From NCBI RefSeq assembly GCF_039542305.1, contig NZ_BAABHW010000007.1, positions 113,073-177,072 of the forward strand: a stretch of DNA of 64,000 nucleotides, given 5' to 3'. The notes beneath the pieces are model-generated. The model saw only the letters and a list, made by a program, of their open reading frames with translations, had not been told where the DNA came from and did not search any database. Shown here piece by piece: positions 39,524 through 46,655 of this stretch (within the stretch, counting starts at the first letter, position 1; every line of letters starts with the position of its first letter). The DNA is from Roseibacterium beibuensis (GTDB lineage Bacteria > Pseudomonadota > Alphaproteobacteria > Rhodobacterales > Rhodobacteraceae). The position numbers were made by a program, and so were the translations under genes.

Positions 39524-40408
39524 GTGAGAGGCCCCAAGGTGAATTGGGACGACTTGCGGTACCTGGTCGCCATCAAGCGGCACAAGACGCTGACGCGCGC
39601 CGCGGCCGCGCTTGGCACGAACGTCGCGACGGTCTCGCGCCGGATCGACAAGATCGGCGAAACACTGGGCGGGCCCGCCTTCATCCGCACCGCGGACGGA
39701 TGGCTTCCGTCCCCCCGGATCGAACATCTCTTGTCGGTCGCCGAGGAATTCGACCACCGCATCGAAGCTGCGCGCAACAATCTCGATGGCGATGGGCAGA
39801 ACATCAAGCTGACGATCGGGGCGGCGCCGTTGTTGAACACGCATGTGCTGTTTCCCGCCCTGCCCGAGTTGCAGGAAGAAGCCCCCGACCTGGAGCTCGA
39901 GTTCCGCAACCGGATCTTGAAGAACGGCTTGGGCGATTGCGATATCGTGCTGGTCCAGCACCGGCCTGAAAGCGGACGCCTGATCGCGGCCCGCGTCGTC
40001 ACCCTGCCGTTCCGGGTTTACGCCCACGCGAATGCCGATCTGGACGGGGATTGGATCGGAATGCCGGACGAGTTCGAACAGATCGGCCCTCAGGCGATGG
40101 CGAGTGACTGGTTCAAGCGTCCGCCGCGCATCCGGGTCGAGCATTTCGACCAGTTGGCCGAGGTGATCCAGGCTACCGAAACGATGGGGCCGCTCCCCGA
40201 AATCGTGGCAAAGCGGTATCCCGATCTGCGCCCGATCTCGCGCCCCGACGACAGTTATTGCGCGCCCATCTATGCCGCCTACCACGCCAGCCGCCGAGGC
40301 GACCGAGCAGTTGCCACAGTGCTGGACTGGATACGGCATGCGTTTGCCACCAGCACGAAACAGGCCAACCACACCTGTTTACCCACTCCGAAGAGCGACA
40401 TCGCCTGA
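39524..40408 (+). CDS. LysR family transcriptional regulator
   Basis: 294 residues. GTG at 39524, with GTG 39539 (VNWDDLRYLVAIKR) as alternative. N-terminal winged helix (LTRAAAALGTNVATVSRRID) and a C-terminal effector domain with GDCDIVLVQH and APIYAAYHASRR. It lies 117 bp upstream of a row of three small membrane proteins on the same strand, so it may control them. No cognate effector or operator is evident. Confidence 0.9.
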   Translation: MRGPKVNWDDLRYLVAIKRHKTLTRAAAALGTNVATVSRRIDKIGETLGGPAFIRTADGWLPSPRIEHLLSVAEEFDHRIEAARNNLDGDGQNIKLTIGAAPLLNTHVLFPALPELQEEAPDLELEFRNRILKNGLGDCDIVLVQHRPESGRLIAARVVTLPFRVYAHANADLDGDWIGMPDEFEQIGPQAMASDWFKRPPRIRVEHFDQLAEVIQATETMGPLPEIVAKRYPDLRPISRPDDSYCAPIYAAYHASRRGDRAVATVLDWIRHAFATSTKQANHTCLPTPKSDIA

Positions 40409-40525
40409 CATCTTGCGAAAACGCAAATGCGGGTTTGCGTGGGTATCACTGGCGGCCTCGGAAAGCGAAGACTAGCTTCTGGATATAAGCGACAAAAAAA
40501 TCGCATCGAGGCAGGAGACCAGAGC

Positions 40526-40924
40526 ATGAAGACCATTGAAGGCACAGTCTGTCTATTGGCGAGGCTATCCCTCGGGCTGAGCTACATCGGCCTTGCCGCC
40601 CTGGAGGTCATAGGCATCGAACCCATTGACGGGTATCAATTTTTCCACCTGCAACCTTCGATTGCTGCGGAACTTTTCAACGATCTGGGAATGATCCTGC
40701 TGGCCGTCGTCGCGTCGTGGCTCATCCTCGGGATCCGCACGCGGATCACGGCCCTTCTTGGCCTGGCGCTGATGCTGGCCACGGCGTGGTCGAACCAGTA
40801 CCTCCAAACAAGCTCCGCCTGGGCGGTTTATGCGTCATCGGCGGTGCTCATGACCGTGCCCTTGCTGCTGTGTGGCGGCGGACACTACGCCCTCGTGCGG
40901 CGCGGCTGGCACGGCCTCGTCTGA
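40526..40924 (+). CDS. small DoxX-like membrane protein, first of a group
   Basis: 132 residues with four hydrophobic segments. The ATG at 40526 has AGGAGA 8 bp upstream. Shared with the protein at 41925 are the segments WLILGIRTRITALLGLAL and LLLCGGGHYALVRRGW, which align with WLMLGIRTSITSAI and LILYGGGRYTVLETHEPW. The shape suggests the DoxX/DUF4149-like membrane family, but the assignment is weak. Inner membrane. Likely cotranscribed with the two genes that follow and regulated by the LysR gene before it. Confidence 0.65.
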   Translation: MKTIEGTVCLLARLSLGLSYIGLAALEVIGIEPIDGYQFFHLQPSIAAELFNDLGMILLAVVASWLILGIRTRITALLGLALMLATAWSNQYLQTSSAWAVYASSAVLMTVPLLLCGGGHYALVRRGWHGLV

Positions 40925-41127
40925 AACACGAATTCAAGACGCGTTTTGCGGCCCGGCGCCATTTCAGGCCCGGGCCGTTTCATCTTGTTTTTGCCTCAAT
41001 TTGGAACGGACTTTTCCACGCTTCGCCCGAAGTGCCGCCGCTTTGCGGGCACAGCATGCCAGCGTATCGCGTGCAAAAGTAACAAGGCCAGCCCGCCCAC
41101 GAGTGGCAGCTTCCTTCGAGGATCAGG

Positions 41128-41841
41128 ATGAGAAACGGAACCGCTGAACGCGTCACGCTCAACACAGCCGCCGAGGCTACGTTGCGGATATTGATCGCGT
41201 CCTACTTCATCGCGGTCGCGCTGAGGATCATTCCCGGCACAGACCTTGCTTTGCTGTTCAACTGGGCCATGCCCGGAATCGCGGCGACGGCCCTTTCGGC
41301 GGGTTTGGTCTTCCTGCTGGCCTTCATGATCATGATCGCGGTCTATACACGCGTCGCCGCCCTGATCCTTGGTATGATGACCTTCTACGCCAGCTACCTC
41401 GCGATGGTGGAACTGGGCGTCGAAACCGAACTTGGCAGCTTCTGGCGCGACCTGGCGCTTATCGCCGCCTTGCTGCTGACCTATAGCGATCATGGCCCCG
41501 CGGCCCATCGGCGTCGCGCCCCCATCCAGCGCCGGGTCGCCCCCCGTCGCGTCGCCTCCATCCTGGCCCGTGTCGAGGCCGAGGGCATGGTGGCCACGCG
41601 CCGCCCTGCCCCCGAGGCCGCCGTCGCGCTTCCGACATTCAAGGCGGCCCCTCGCCCCGGCCGGACCAAGGGCACACACGCCATTCTCGACCGTGTCGAA
41701 GCGCACCTGGCCGGTGCCACGCCGTCCCATGCGCCATTACCCTCGCTCGAACAGCGGTTGTCTCAGCGCATCGCACGCGGCCCGGTCGAGCCGGAAATCG
41801 AGAACATCTTCAGTATCACTGATGGGGATTATCCCGCCTGA
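41128..41841 (+). CDS. membrane protein with a basic disordered tail
   Basis: 237 residues. Residues 1-120 hold about four hydrophobic segments (LRILIASYFIAVALRIIP; AGLVFLLAFMIMIAVYTRVA; LILGMMTFYASYLAM; DLALIAALLLTY). Residues about 125-237 are a polar, Arg/Ala/Pro-rich tail that repeats ILARVEAEG and ILDRVEAHL, likely cytoplasmic. ATG at 41128 has GAGGATCAGG upstream. It resembles its neighbours in membrane topology (ARL/LGI pattern) but carries the long tail. Function unknown. Confidence 0.65.
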   Translation: MRNGTAERVTLNTAAEATLRILIASYFIAVALRIIPGTDLALLFNWAMPGIAATALSAGLVFLLAFMIMIAVYTRVAALILGMMTFYASYLAMVELGVETELGSFWRDLALIAALLLTYSDHGPAAHRRRAPIQRRVAPRRVASILARVEAEGMVATRRPAPEAAVALPTFKAAPRPGRTKGTHAILDRVEAHLAGATPSHAPLPSLEQRLSQRIARGPVEPEIENIFSITDGDYPA

Positions 41842-41924
41842 CCGGCAACCCCTACAGCCCCGGTGAAACGTGACGAAACGGTTGGCCCATAAATGAGCAG
41901 TAGAAAATTCAATGAGGCAGACAA

Positions 41925-42377
41925 ATGAGAGACCTGACTGAATGGCTCCGCCTGAATATGAGGGTTTGCCTTGCGGCGACCCTGATCATCGAGGCCGCCA
42001 TCGGGCTTTTGCCCCAGCTGGCCAATTGCGCCGTCCCGTCCGTGATCGGCGGTATGGATCAACGGCTGGCCATCCAATCCACCGCGCTATCGGCGCTCTA
42101 TTTCGTGCTGAGCATCTGGCTGATGCTCGGGATCAGGACATCCATCACCTCGGCGATCGCGGCCGTCCTGCTGATCGGACCGGCGATCCTGACCACGCCC
42201 GAGGGGAACCCCGACCTCGCCGTGAAAATCACGCTGATCACCGTCTTCTCGGTGCCGCTCATCCTGTATGGCGGCGGGCGCTACACGGTGCTTGAAACGC
42301 ACGAGCCGTGGATGCTGGACGAAGAGGACGACGCCGAGGAGCGCGCGCCCGAATCCGAGAGCTACGCACGCGCCTGA
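41925..42377 (+). CDS. small DoxX-like membrane protein, paralogue of the 40526 gene
   Basis: 150 residues, four hydrophobic segments, and an acidic tail (LDEEDDAEERAPESE) facing the cytoplasm. Paralogy to the 40526 protein is visible in LGIRT.IT and GGG.Y segments in the same order and at similar distances. Two Cys residues (VCLAATL, ANCAVP) lie in the first part. It is last in the group; trmFO follows after about 70 bp. Confidence 0.65.
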   Translation: MRDLTEWLRLNMRVCLAATLIIEAAIGLLPQLANCAVPSVIGGMDQRLAIQSTALSALYFVLSIWLMLGIRTSITSAIAAVLLIGPAILTTPEGNPDLAVKITLITVFSVPLILYGGGRYTVLETHEPWMLDEEDDAEERAPESESYARA

Positions 42378-42449
42378 CACCGATTTGTTCGATCAAACAC
42401 GCGCGTCCCGGCCTTGAGGCTTGGGGCGCGCTTCTCTATGTCCCGCGAC

Positions 42450-43817
42450 ATGACACGCGAACTCCATATCATCGGTGGCGGCATGGCCGGGTCCGAAGCC
42501 GCCTGGCAAGCCGCCCATCTCGGCCTCGACGTGGTGATCCACGAAATGCGGCCCAAGGTCGAAACCTTCGCCCACCAGACCGGCAAGCTTGCCGAGATGG
42601 TCTGTTCGAATTCCTTCCGCTCGGATGATGACGAACAGAATGCCGTGGGCCTGCTCCATTGGGAGATGCGGCAAGCCGGCGGGCTGATCATGGAAATGGC
42701 CGATACCCACCGCCTGCCCGCGGGCGGCGCCCTGGCCGTGGACCGCGAGGCCTTTGCCGAAGGCGTCACGGAACGGCTGCTGGCCCATCCGCGCATTCGC
42801 GTCGAGACCGGTGAAATCACCGCCCTGCCCGACAGTGGCCACTGGATCATCGCGACCGGCCCGCTGACCTCTGGCGGCCTTGCACAGGCCATCGCCACCG
42901 AGGCGGGTCAGGACAGCCTCGCCTTCTTCGACGCCATCGCCCCCATCGTCTATGCCGACACGATCGACATGGACATCGCCTGGCGCCAGTCGCGCTACGA
43001 CAAGGGCGAGACCGAGGAAGAACGCACCGCCTATCTCAACTGCCCGATGACCCGCGACGAATACGAGGCCTTCATCGACGCGCTGCTCGCCGCCGAGAAG
43101 ACGGAGTTCAAGCCGGGCGAAACGGCTGGCTATTTCGACGGGTGCCTGCCCATCGAGGTGATGGCCGAACGCGGGCGCGAAACGCTGCGCCACGGGCCGA
43201 TGAAACCCGTCGGCCTGACCAATCCGCATGATCCCCAGACCAAGGCCTGGGCCGTGGTTCAGCTGCGTCGCGACAACAAGCTCGGCACGCTCTACAACAT
43301 CGTCGGCTTCCAGACGAAGATGAAATACGGCGCGCAGACCGAGGTATTCCGGATGATCCCGGGCCTTCAGGATGCGAAATTCGCGCGGCTCGGCGGCATC
43401 CATCGCAATACCTTCATCAACTCGCCCAGGCTGCTGGACGACCAGATGCGCCTGCGCTCGAAGCCGCATATCCGCCTTGCAGGGCAGATCACCGGCGTCG
43501 AGGGGTATGTCGAATCCGCCGCGATGGGTCTGCTTGCCGGCCGCATGGCCGCCGCCGAGATCACGGGAACCGCCCTGCCGCCGGTTCCTGCGACAACGGC
43601 CATGGGTGCGCTTGTCACGCACATCACCGGCGGGGCCGAGGCCAAGACATTCCAGCCGATGAACGTCAATTTCGGTCTGTTCCCCCCGGCCGAAGGCCTA
43701 AAGGGCGGGCGTCGCGGACGGCGGGATCGCTACAAGGCCTATACCGACCGGGCCAAGGCGGATTGGACCGGCTGGCTATCGGCCTCGGCGCTGGACGCCG
43801 CCTCAGCAGGCCGATAG
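42450..43817 (+). CDS. trmFO: methylenetetrahydrofolate--tRNA-(uracil-54-C5)-methyltransferase TrmFO
   Basis: 455 residues. Uses FAD and methylenetetrahydrofolate to make m5U54 in tRNA. The FAD motif LHIIGGGMAGSEAAWQAAHL is at the N-terminus, and EMRPKVETFAHQTGKLAEMV and LVCSNSFRSDDD carry family residues. ATG at 42450 chosen; an in-frame ATG at 42438 is possible. The C-terminal FPPAEGLKGGRRGRRDRYKA matches the family end. TrmFO is found mostly in alphaproteobacteria and Gram-positives. Confidence 0.94.
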   Translation: MTRELHIIGGGMAGSEAAWQAAHLGLDVVIHEMRPKVETFAHQTGKLAEMVCSNSFRSDDDEQNAVGLLHWEMRQAGGLIMEMADTHRLPAGGALAVDREAFAEGVTERLLAHPRIRVETGEITALPDSGHWIIATGPLTSGGLAQAIATEAGQDSLAFFDAIAPIVYADTIDMDIAWRQSRYDKGETEEERTAYLNCPMTRDEYEAFIDALLAAEKTEFKPGETAGYFDGCLPIEVMAERGRETLRHGPMKPVGLTNPHDPQTKAWAVVQLRRDNKLGTLYNIVGFQTKMKYGAQTEVFRMIPGLQDAKFARLGGIHRNTFINSPRLLDDQMRLRSKPHIRLAGQITGVEGYVESAAMGLLAGRMAAAEITGTALPPVPATTAMGALVTHITGGAEAKTFQPMNVNFGLFPPAEGLKGGRRGRRDRYKAYTDRAKADWTGWLSASALDAASAGR

Positions 43818-43827
43818 CCTTTGGCCC

Positions 43828-44433
43828 ATGACGGATGACTATCTCGACAAGGTCTACGCGCTGAAGACCGACGCCGACCGCCGCGCGCTCTATGACGACT
43901 GGGCCGCGCAGTATGACGACGACCTGGCATCGCAGGGCTACGTCACGCCGGCCCGCTGCGCCGCGACCCTTGCGGCGAGTCCCCTGCCCAAGGACGCCGC
44001 GATTCTCGACATGGGCTGCGGCACAGGTCTCTTGGGACGGGCGCTGGCGGCGCAAGGGTTCACGCAGATCGACGGCGCCGACGTCTCTGCCGGGATGATG
44101 GAGAAGGCCCGGAAAAGCGGCGTCTATGGACGGCTGCTCGACCTGTCCGAGACCCGCGCGCCGAAAGGCCACTACAAGGCCGTGGCCGCCGCCGGCGTGA
44201 TTGGAACCGGGGCCGCGCCGCCCAGCGTGTTCGATCAATGTCTCGACCTGCTGCCCAAGGGCGGGTTGTTCTGCTTTTCCTTCAACGACCACACGCTCGA
44301 AGAGCCTGCCTACACGGATCGTTTGAACGCGGCGGTCGCGGACGGCAAGGCGCGCATCCTTTCCGAGGAGATCGGGGACCACATCAAGGGCCTCGGCTCC
44401 AGGGCGATGGTCTACCTGCTGGAACGCCAGTGA
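43828..44433 (+). CDS. class I SAM-dependent methyltransferase
   Basis: 201 residues. Motif I ILDMGCGTGLLGRAL (about residues 59-73) binds SAM; IDGADVSAGMMEKA follows as motif II. The N-terminal YDDWAAQYDDDLASQGYVTP resembles the DREV/TPMT-like group often called 'methyltransferase domain-containing protein'. Substrate unknown. It starts 10 bp after trmFO and overlaps gluQRS by 4 bases (GTGA). Confidence 0.9.
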   Translation: MTDDYLDKVYALKTDADRRALYDDWAAQYDDDLASQGYVTPARCAATLAASPLPKDAAILDMGCGTGLLGRALAAQGFTQIDGADVSAGMMEKARKSGVYGRLLDLSETRAPKGHYKAVAAAGVIGTGAAPPSVFDQCLDLLPKGGLFCFSFNDHTLEEPAYTDRLNAAVADGKARILSEEIGDHIKGLGSRAMVYLLERQ

Positions 44434-45272
44434 CCCTTCGCACCCGCTTCGCGCCCTCGCCCACCGGCCCCTTGCACCTGGGTCATGCCTTCTCGGCCAT
44501 CACCGCCCATGACATGGCTCGGGCCGCGGGCGGGCAATTCCTGCTGCGCATCGACGATATCGACCAGTCCCGCGCCCGCCCGGACTGGGAAGAGCTCATC
44601 TACGAAGACCTCTCCTGGCTCGGCCTGACATGGGACGAACCGCCCTGGCGCCAGTCCGAGCACCTCTCGGATTACCGCGCCGCTGTCGAACATCTCGCCG
44701 GGCGCGGCCTCTGCTATCCCTGCTCCTGCTCGCGGCGCGACATCGCCGAGGCCGCCTCCGCCCCGCAGGAAGGAACGCCCGAGTTCGGCCCCGACGGGCG
44801 CATCTATCCCGGCACCTGTCGCGGGCGGCCCATGTCGGACTGGACCGAGGGGATGGCCATCCGCCTCGATCTGGCCAAGGCGCTGCCTGATCTCGACGTG
44901 ACCTTCACCGAAACCGGCCCGGCCCATCCCGGCGCCCACCGCGTCACCCTCGACACGCTGCTCGCGCAGGTCGGCGACCCGGTCCTGGCCCGGCCCCACA
45001 TGGCGGCGAGCTACCACCTGTCTGTCGTGCTCGACGATGCGGCGCAGGCCATCTCTCATGTCATTCGCGGCGAAGACCTGTTCGACGCAACGCAATTGCA
45101 ACGCGCGCTTCAGGCCCTGCTCGGCCTGCCCACGCCGACCTACCACCACCACCGGCTGATCCGGGACGAGGCCGGCAAACGGCTGGCCAAGCGCGACGAT
45201 GCACGTGCGATCCGACACTATCGCGAGGACGGCGCCAGCCCGGACGACATCCGGCGCATGGTCGGCCTCTAG
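44430..45272 (+). CDS. gluQ: glutamyl-Q tRNA(Asp) synthetase
   Basis: 280 residues from a GTG at 44430 that overlaps the preceding stop. A shortened glutamyl-tRNA synthetase that attaches Glu to queuosine-34 of tRNA-Asp. The HIGH motif is HLGH in TGPLHLGHAFSAI, the KMSKS-like loop is KRLAKRD, and a Cys cluster CYPCSCSRRD with YPGTC probably binds zinc. There is no C-terminal anticodon-binding domain, as expected. Two tRNA-Asp genes are found in this same window. Confidence 0.94.
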   Translation: MTLRTRFAPSPTGPLHLGHAFSAITAHDMARAAGGQFLLRIDDIDQSRARPDWEELIYEDLSWLGLTWDEPPWRQSEHLSDYRAAVEHLAGRGLCYPCSCSRRDIAEAASAPQEGTPEFGPDGRIYPGTCRGRPMSDWTEGMAIRLDLAKALPDLDVTFTETGPAHPGAHRVTLDTLLAQVGDPVLARPHMAASYHLSVVLDDAAQAISHVIRGEDLFDATQLQRALQALLGLPTPTYHHHRLIRDEAGKRLAKRDDARAIRHYREDGASPDDIRRMVGL

Positions 45273-45317
45273 CGCACCGACCTGCCCCTTCATCTTGGCT
45301 AAAAAACCTCCAGGGGA

Positions 45318-45347
45318 GTCGCCGCAGGCGACGGGGGCAGAGCCCCC
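45318..45347. repeat. paired-hairpin REP-like element between convergent genes
   Basis: GTCGCC-GCA-GGCGAC (45318-45332) and GGGGGC-AGA-GCCCCC (45333-45347) lie back to back between gluQRS and hisI; the second reaches the hisI stop. They could act as a bidirectional terminator. The composition differs from the 9661 element, but the architecture of two short-loop hairpins is the same. Confidence 0.6.
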
Positions 45348-45718
45348 TAGTCCGCCAACGGCTCCATCAGCTCCACTTCGACCCCGTCGCGCACGGCGGT
45401 ATAGAAACACACCCGCCGGTTGGTGTGACAGGCCGGCCCCTCTTGCCGCACCACGGCCAGAAGGCAGTCGCGGTCGCAATCGATGCGCAGATCGACCAGC
45501 TCCTGCACGTGCCCGCTGGTTTCGCCCTTGATCCAAAAGGCCTGTCGCGAGCGACTCCAATAGGTCACACGGCCTGTTTCCAGCGTTTTCGCGACGGCCT
45601 CGGCATTCATCCAGGCCATCATCAAGACCTCGCCCGTGCGCTCTTCCTGCGCGATGCAGGGGATCAGGCCATTGGCGTCGTAACGCAGGGTTGATGGGTC
45701 GAAACGGGTCTCGGTCAT
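45347..45718 (-). CDS. hisI: phosphoribosyl-AMP cyclohydrolase
   Basis: 123 residues, third step of histidine synthesis (opens the adenine ring of PR-AMP). Zinc and magnesium ligands are visible: DCDRDC (about 78-83) and the C-terminal cysteines in GPACHTNRRVCFY. ERTGEVLMMAWMNAEA is the family N-terminal landmark. The histidine-E domain is absent, as usual in alphaproteobacteria, which have a separate hisE. It is divergent from the NifU-like gene. Confidence 0.96.
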   Translation of the reverse strand: MTETRFDPSTLRYDANGLIPCIAQEERTGEVLMMAWMNAEAVAKTLETGRVTYWSRSRQAFWIKGETSGHVQELVDLRIDCDRDCLLAVVRQEGPACHTNRRVCFYTAVRDGVEVELMEPLAD

Positions 45719-45787
45719 GGCAGGACTCTTTGCAAAAGGCGGCTTGGCCGCTACCTATTGGGAAAGGCAGCGAAAGGCAAAGCGCCC

Positions 45788-46243
45788 ATGTCCGCGAACA
45801 GCGACCTGATCGACCTCTACTCGCAGAAGATCCTCGGCCTTGCCGCGGATATCCCCCATCGCGGGCGGCTGGAGGGGGCGCAGGCCACGGTCAAGAAACG
45901 GGCCCCGCTCTGCGGGTCGACCGTGACGGTGGACCTCGATCTCGACGCGGATGGCCGCATTGCGCGGTTCGGCCAGGACGTGAAGGCCTGCGCGCTTGGC
46001 CAGGCCTCGGCGGCGCTTTTTGGGCGCAATGCGATTGGACGGACACGGCCCGAGGTCGAGGCCGCACGCGATGCCCTCCGCGCGATGCTGAAAGAGGGGG
46101 GCGACCCGCCCGGCACCCCGTTCGACGGCTACGAGGTTCTGGCGCCCGCGCGCGACTACAAAAACCGGCATGCCTCGATCATGCTGGCGCTCGAGGCCAC
46201 CGCCGAGGCTATGGCCGAGGCCGAGCGCGCCGCCTGCGCCTGA
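45788..46243 (+). CDS. NifU-like Fe-S cluster assembly scaffold
   Basis: 151 residues from the ATG at 45788; the upstream frame begins with a poor TTG. Features of the SufU/NifU N-terminal scaffold family include the Cys in APLCGSTVTVDLDLD and the Cys in KACALGQASAAL. A third Cys is at the very end (AACA). The family binds and transfers Fe-S clusters in the cytoplasm. Roseobacters often place it near hisI. It converges on the SOS-gene terminator region. Confidence 0.88.
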   Translation: MSANSDLIDLYSQKILGLAADIPHRGRLEGAQATVKKRAPLCGSTVTVDLDLDADGRIARFGQDVKACALGQASAALFGRNAIGRTRPEVEAARDALRAMLKEGGDPPGTPFDGYEVLAPARDYKNRHASIMLALEATAEAMAEAERAACA

Positions 46244-46260
46244 CCTCCTGACCACCTGAC

Positions 46261-46296
46261 AAAAAAACCGCCGCGCATCCGTTGGGATGGCGGCGG
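46261..46296 (-). terminator. rho-independent terminator of the 39-aa gene transcript
   Basis: On the minus strand a long stem (CCGCCGC paired with GCGGCGG, then CATCC with GGATG, bulge of one base, GTTG loop) is followed by TTTTTTT (46267 to 46261). It lies 135 bp after the stop of the 39-aa gene and completes an independent small transcription unit. Confidence 0.8.
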
Positions 46297-46431
46297 AAGG
46301 ATGCGTATCCATCGGGCAAGGCGTCGGTTCCGGAGCACGGAAACCAGTGACGAGGCAGGTCATGGGCGCATCAAGGGGACAGGCGATGCGCCGGTGGCCC
46401 TGCCCGGACCGCAGGCAGAAACAGGATCTCC

Positions 46432-46551
46432 TCAGATCAGGCCGGGCAGATGCAGCAGGCCCATCATGAAAACGGCAAGCGCCAAGACACCGGCAGTATC
46501 GGCCAGAAGCGTCTCGCGCGATTGGCGCAGGATGGTGGCGATGCGGGTCAT
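46432..46551 (-). CDS. 39-residue single-pass membrane protein under an SOS (LexA) box
   Basis: A small protein that starts at ATG 46551 with GGAGGAC 6-7 bp upstream. It has a polar, basic N-terminus (MTRIATILRQSRETLLAD) and a C-terminal hydrophobic helix (GVLALAVFMMGLLHLP). Its ATG is 60 bp downstream of a canonical alphaproteobacterial LexA site (GAAC-N7-GAAC), and its own terminator follows. It lies just after recG but has its own promoter region. Size, single helix and SOS control mirror the Caulobacter division inhibitor SidA, but sequence identity to SidA cannot be claimed. Function is inferred, not seen. Confidence 0.7.
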   Translation of the reverse strand: MTRIATILRQSRETLLADTAGVLALAVFMMGLLHLPGLI

Positions 46552-46610
46552 TTTGGCGTCCTCCGTTCTCGGGTGTTGATGATTTGTTCTCATATCCGTT
46601 CCCATTTGTC

Positions 46611-46625
46611 GAGAACTTTTTAAGA
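46611..46625 (-). promoter_or_regulatory. LexA/SOS box, alphaproteobacterial type
   Basis: GAAC-TTTTTAA-GAAC on the plus strand, i.e. GTTC-N7-GTTC on the minus strand, a perfect match to the alphaproteobacterial SOS box. A further GAAC at 46632-46635 and a GTTC pair with N8 (46584 and 46596) lie around it. A promoter on the minus strand could overlap it, with -35 GTTCTC and -10 TATGAG spaced 16. Confidence 0.8.
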
Positions 46626-46655
46626 ACATTTGAGAACAAAGCGGCATTTCACCGC

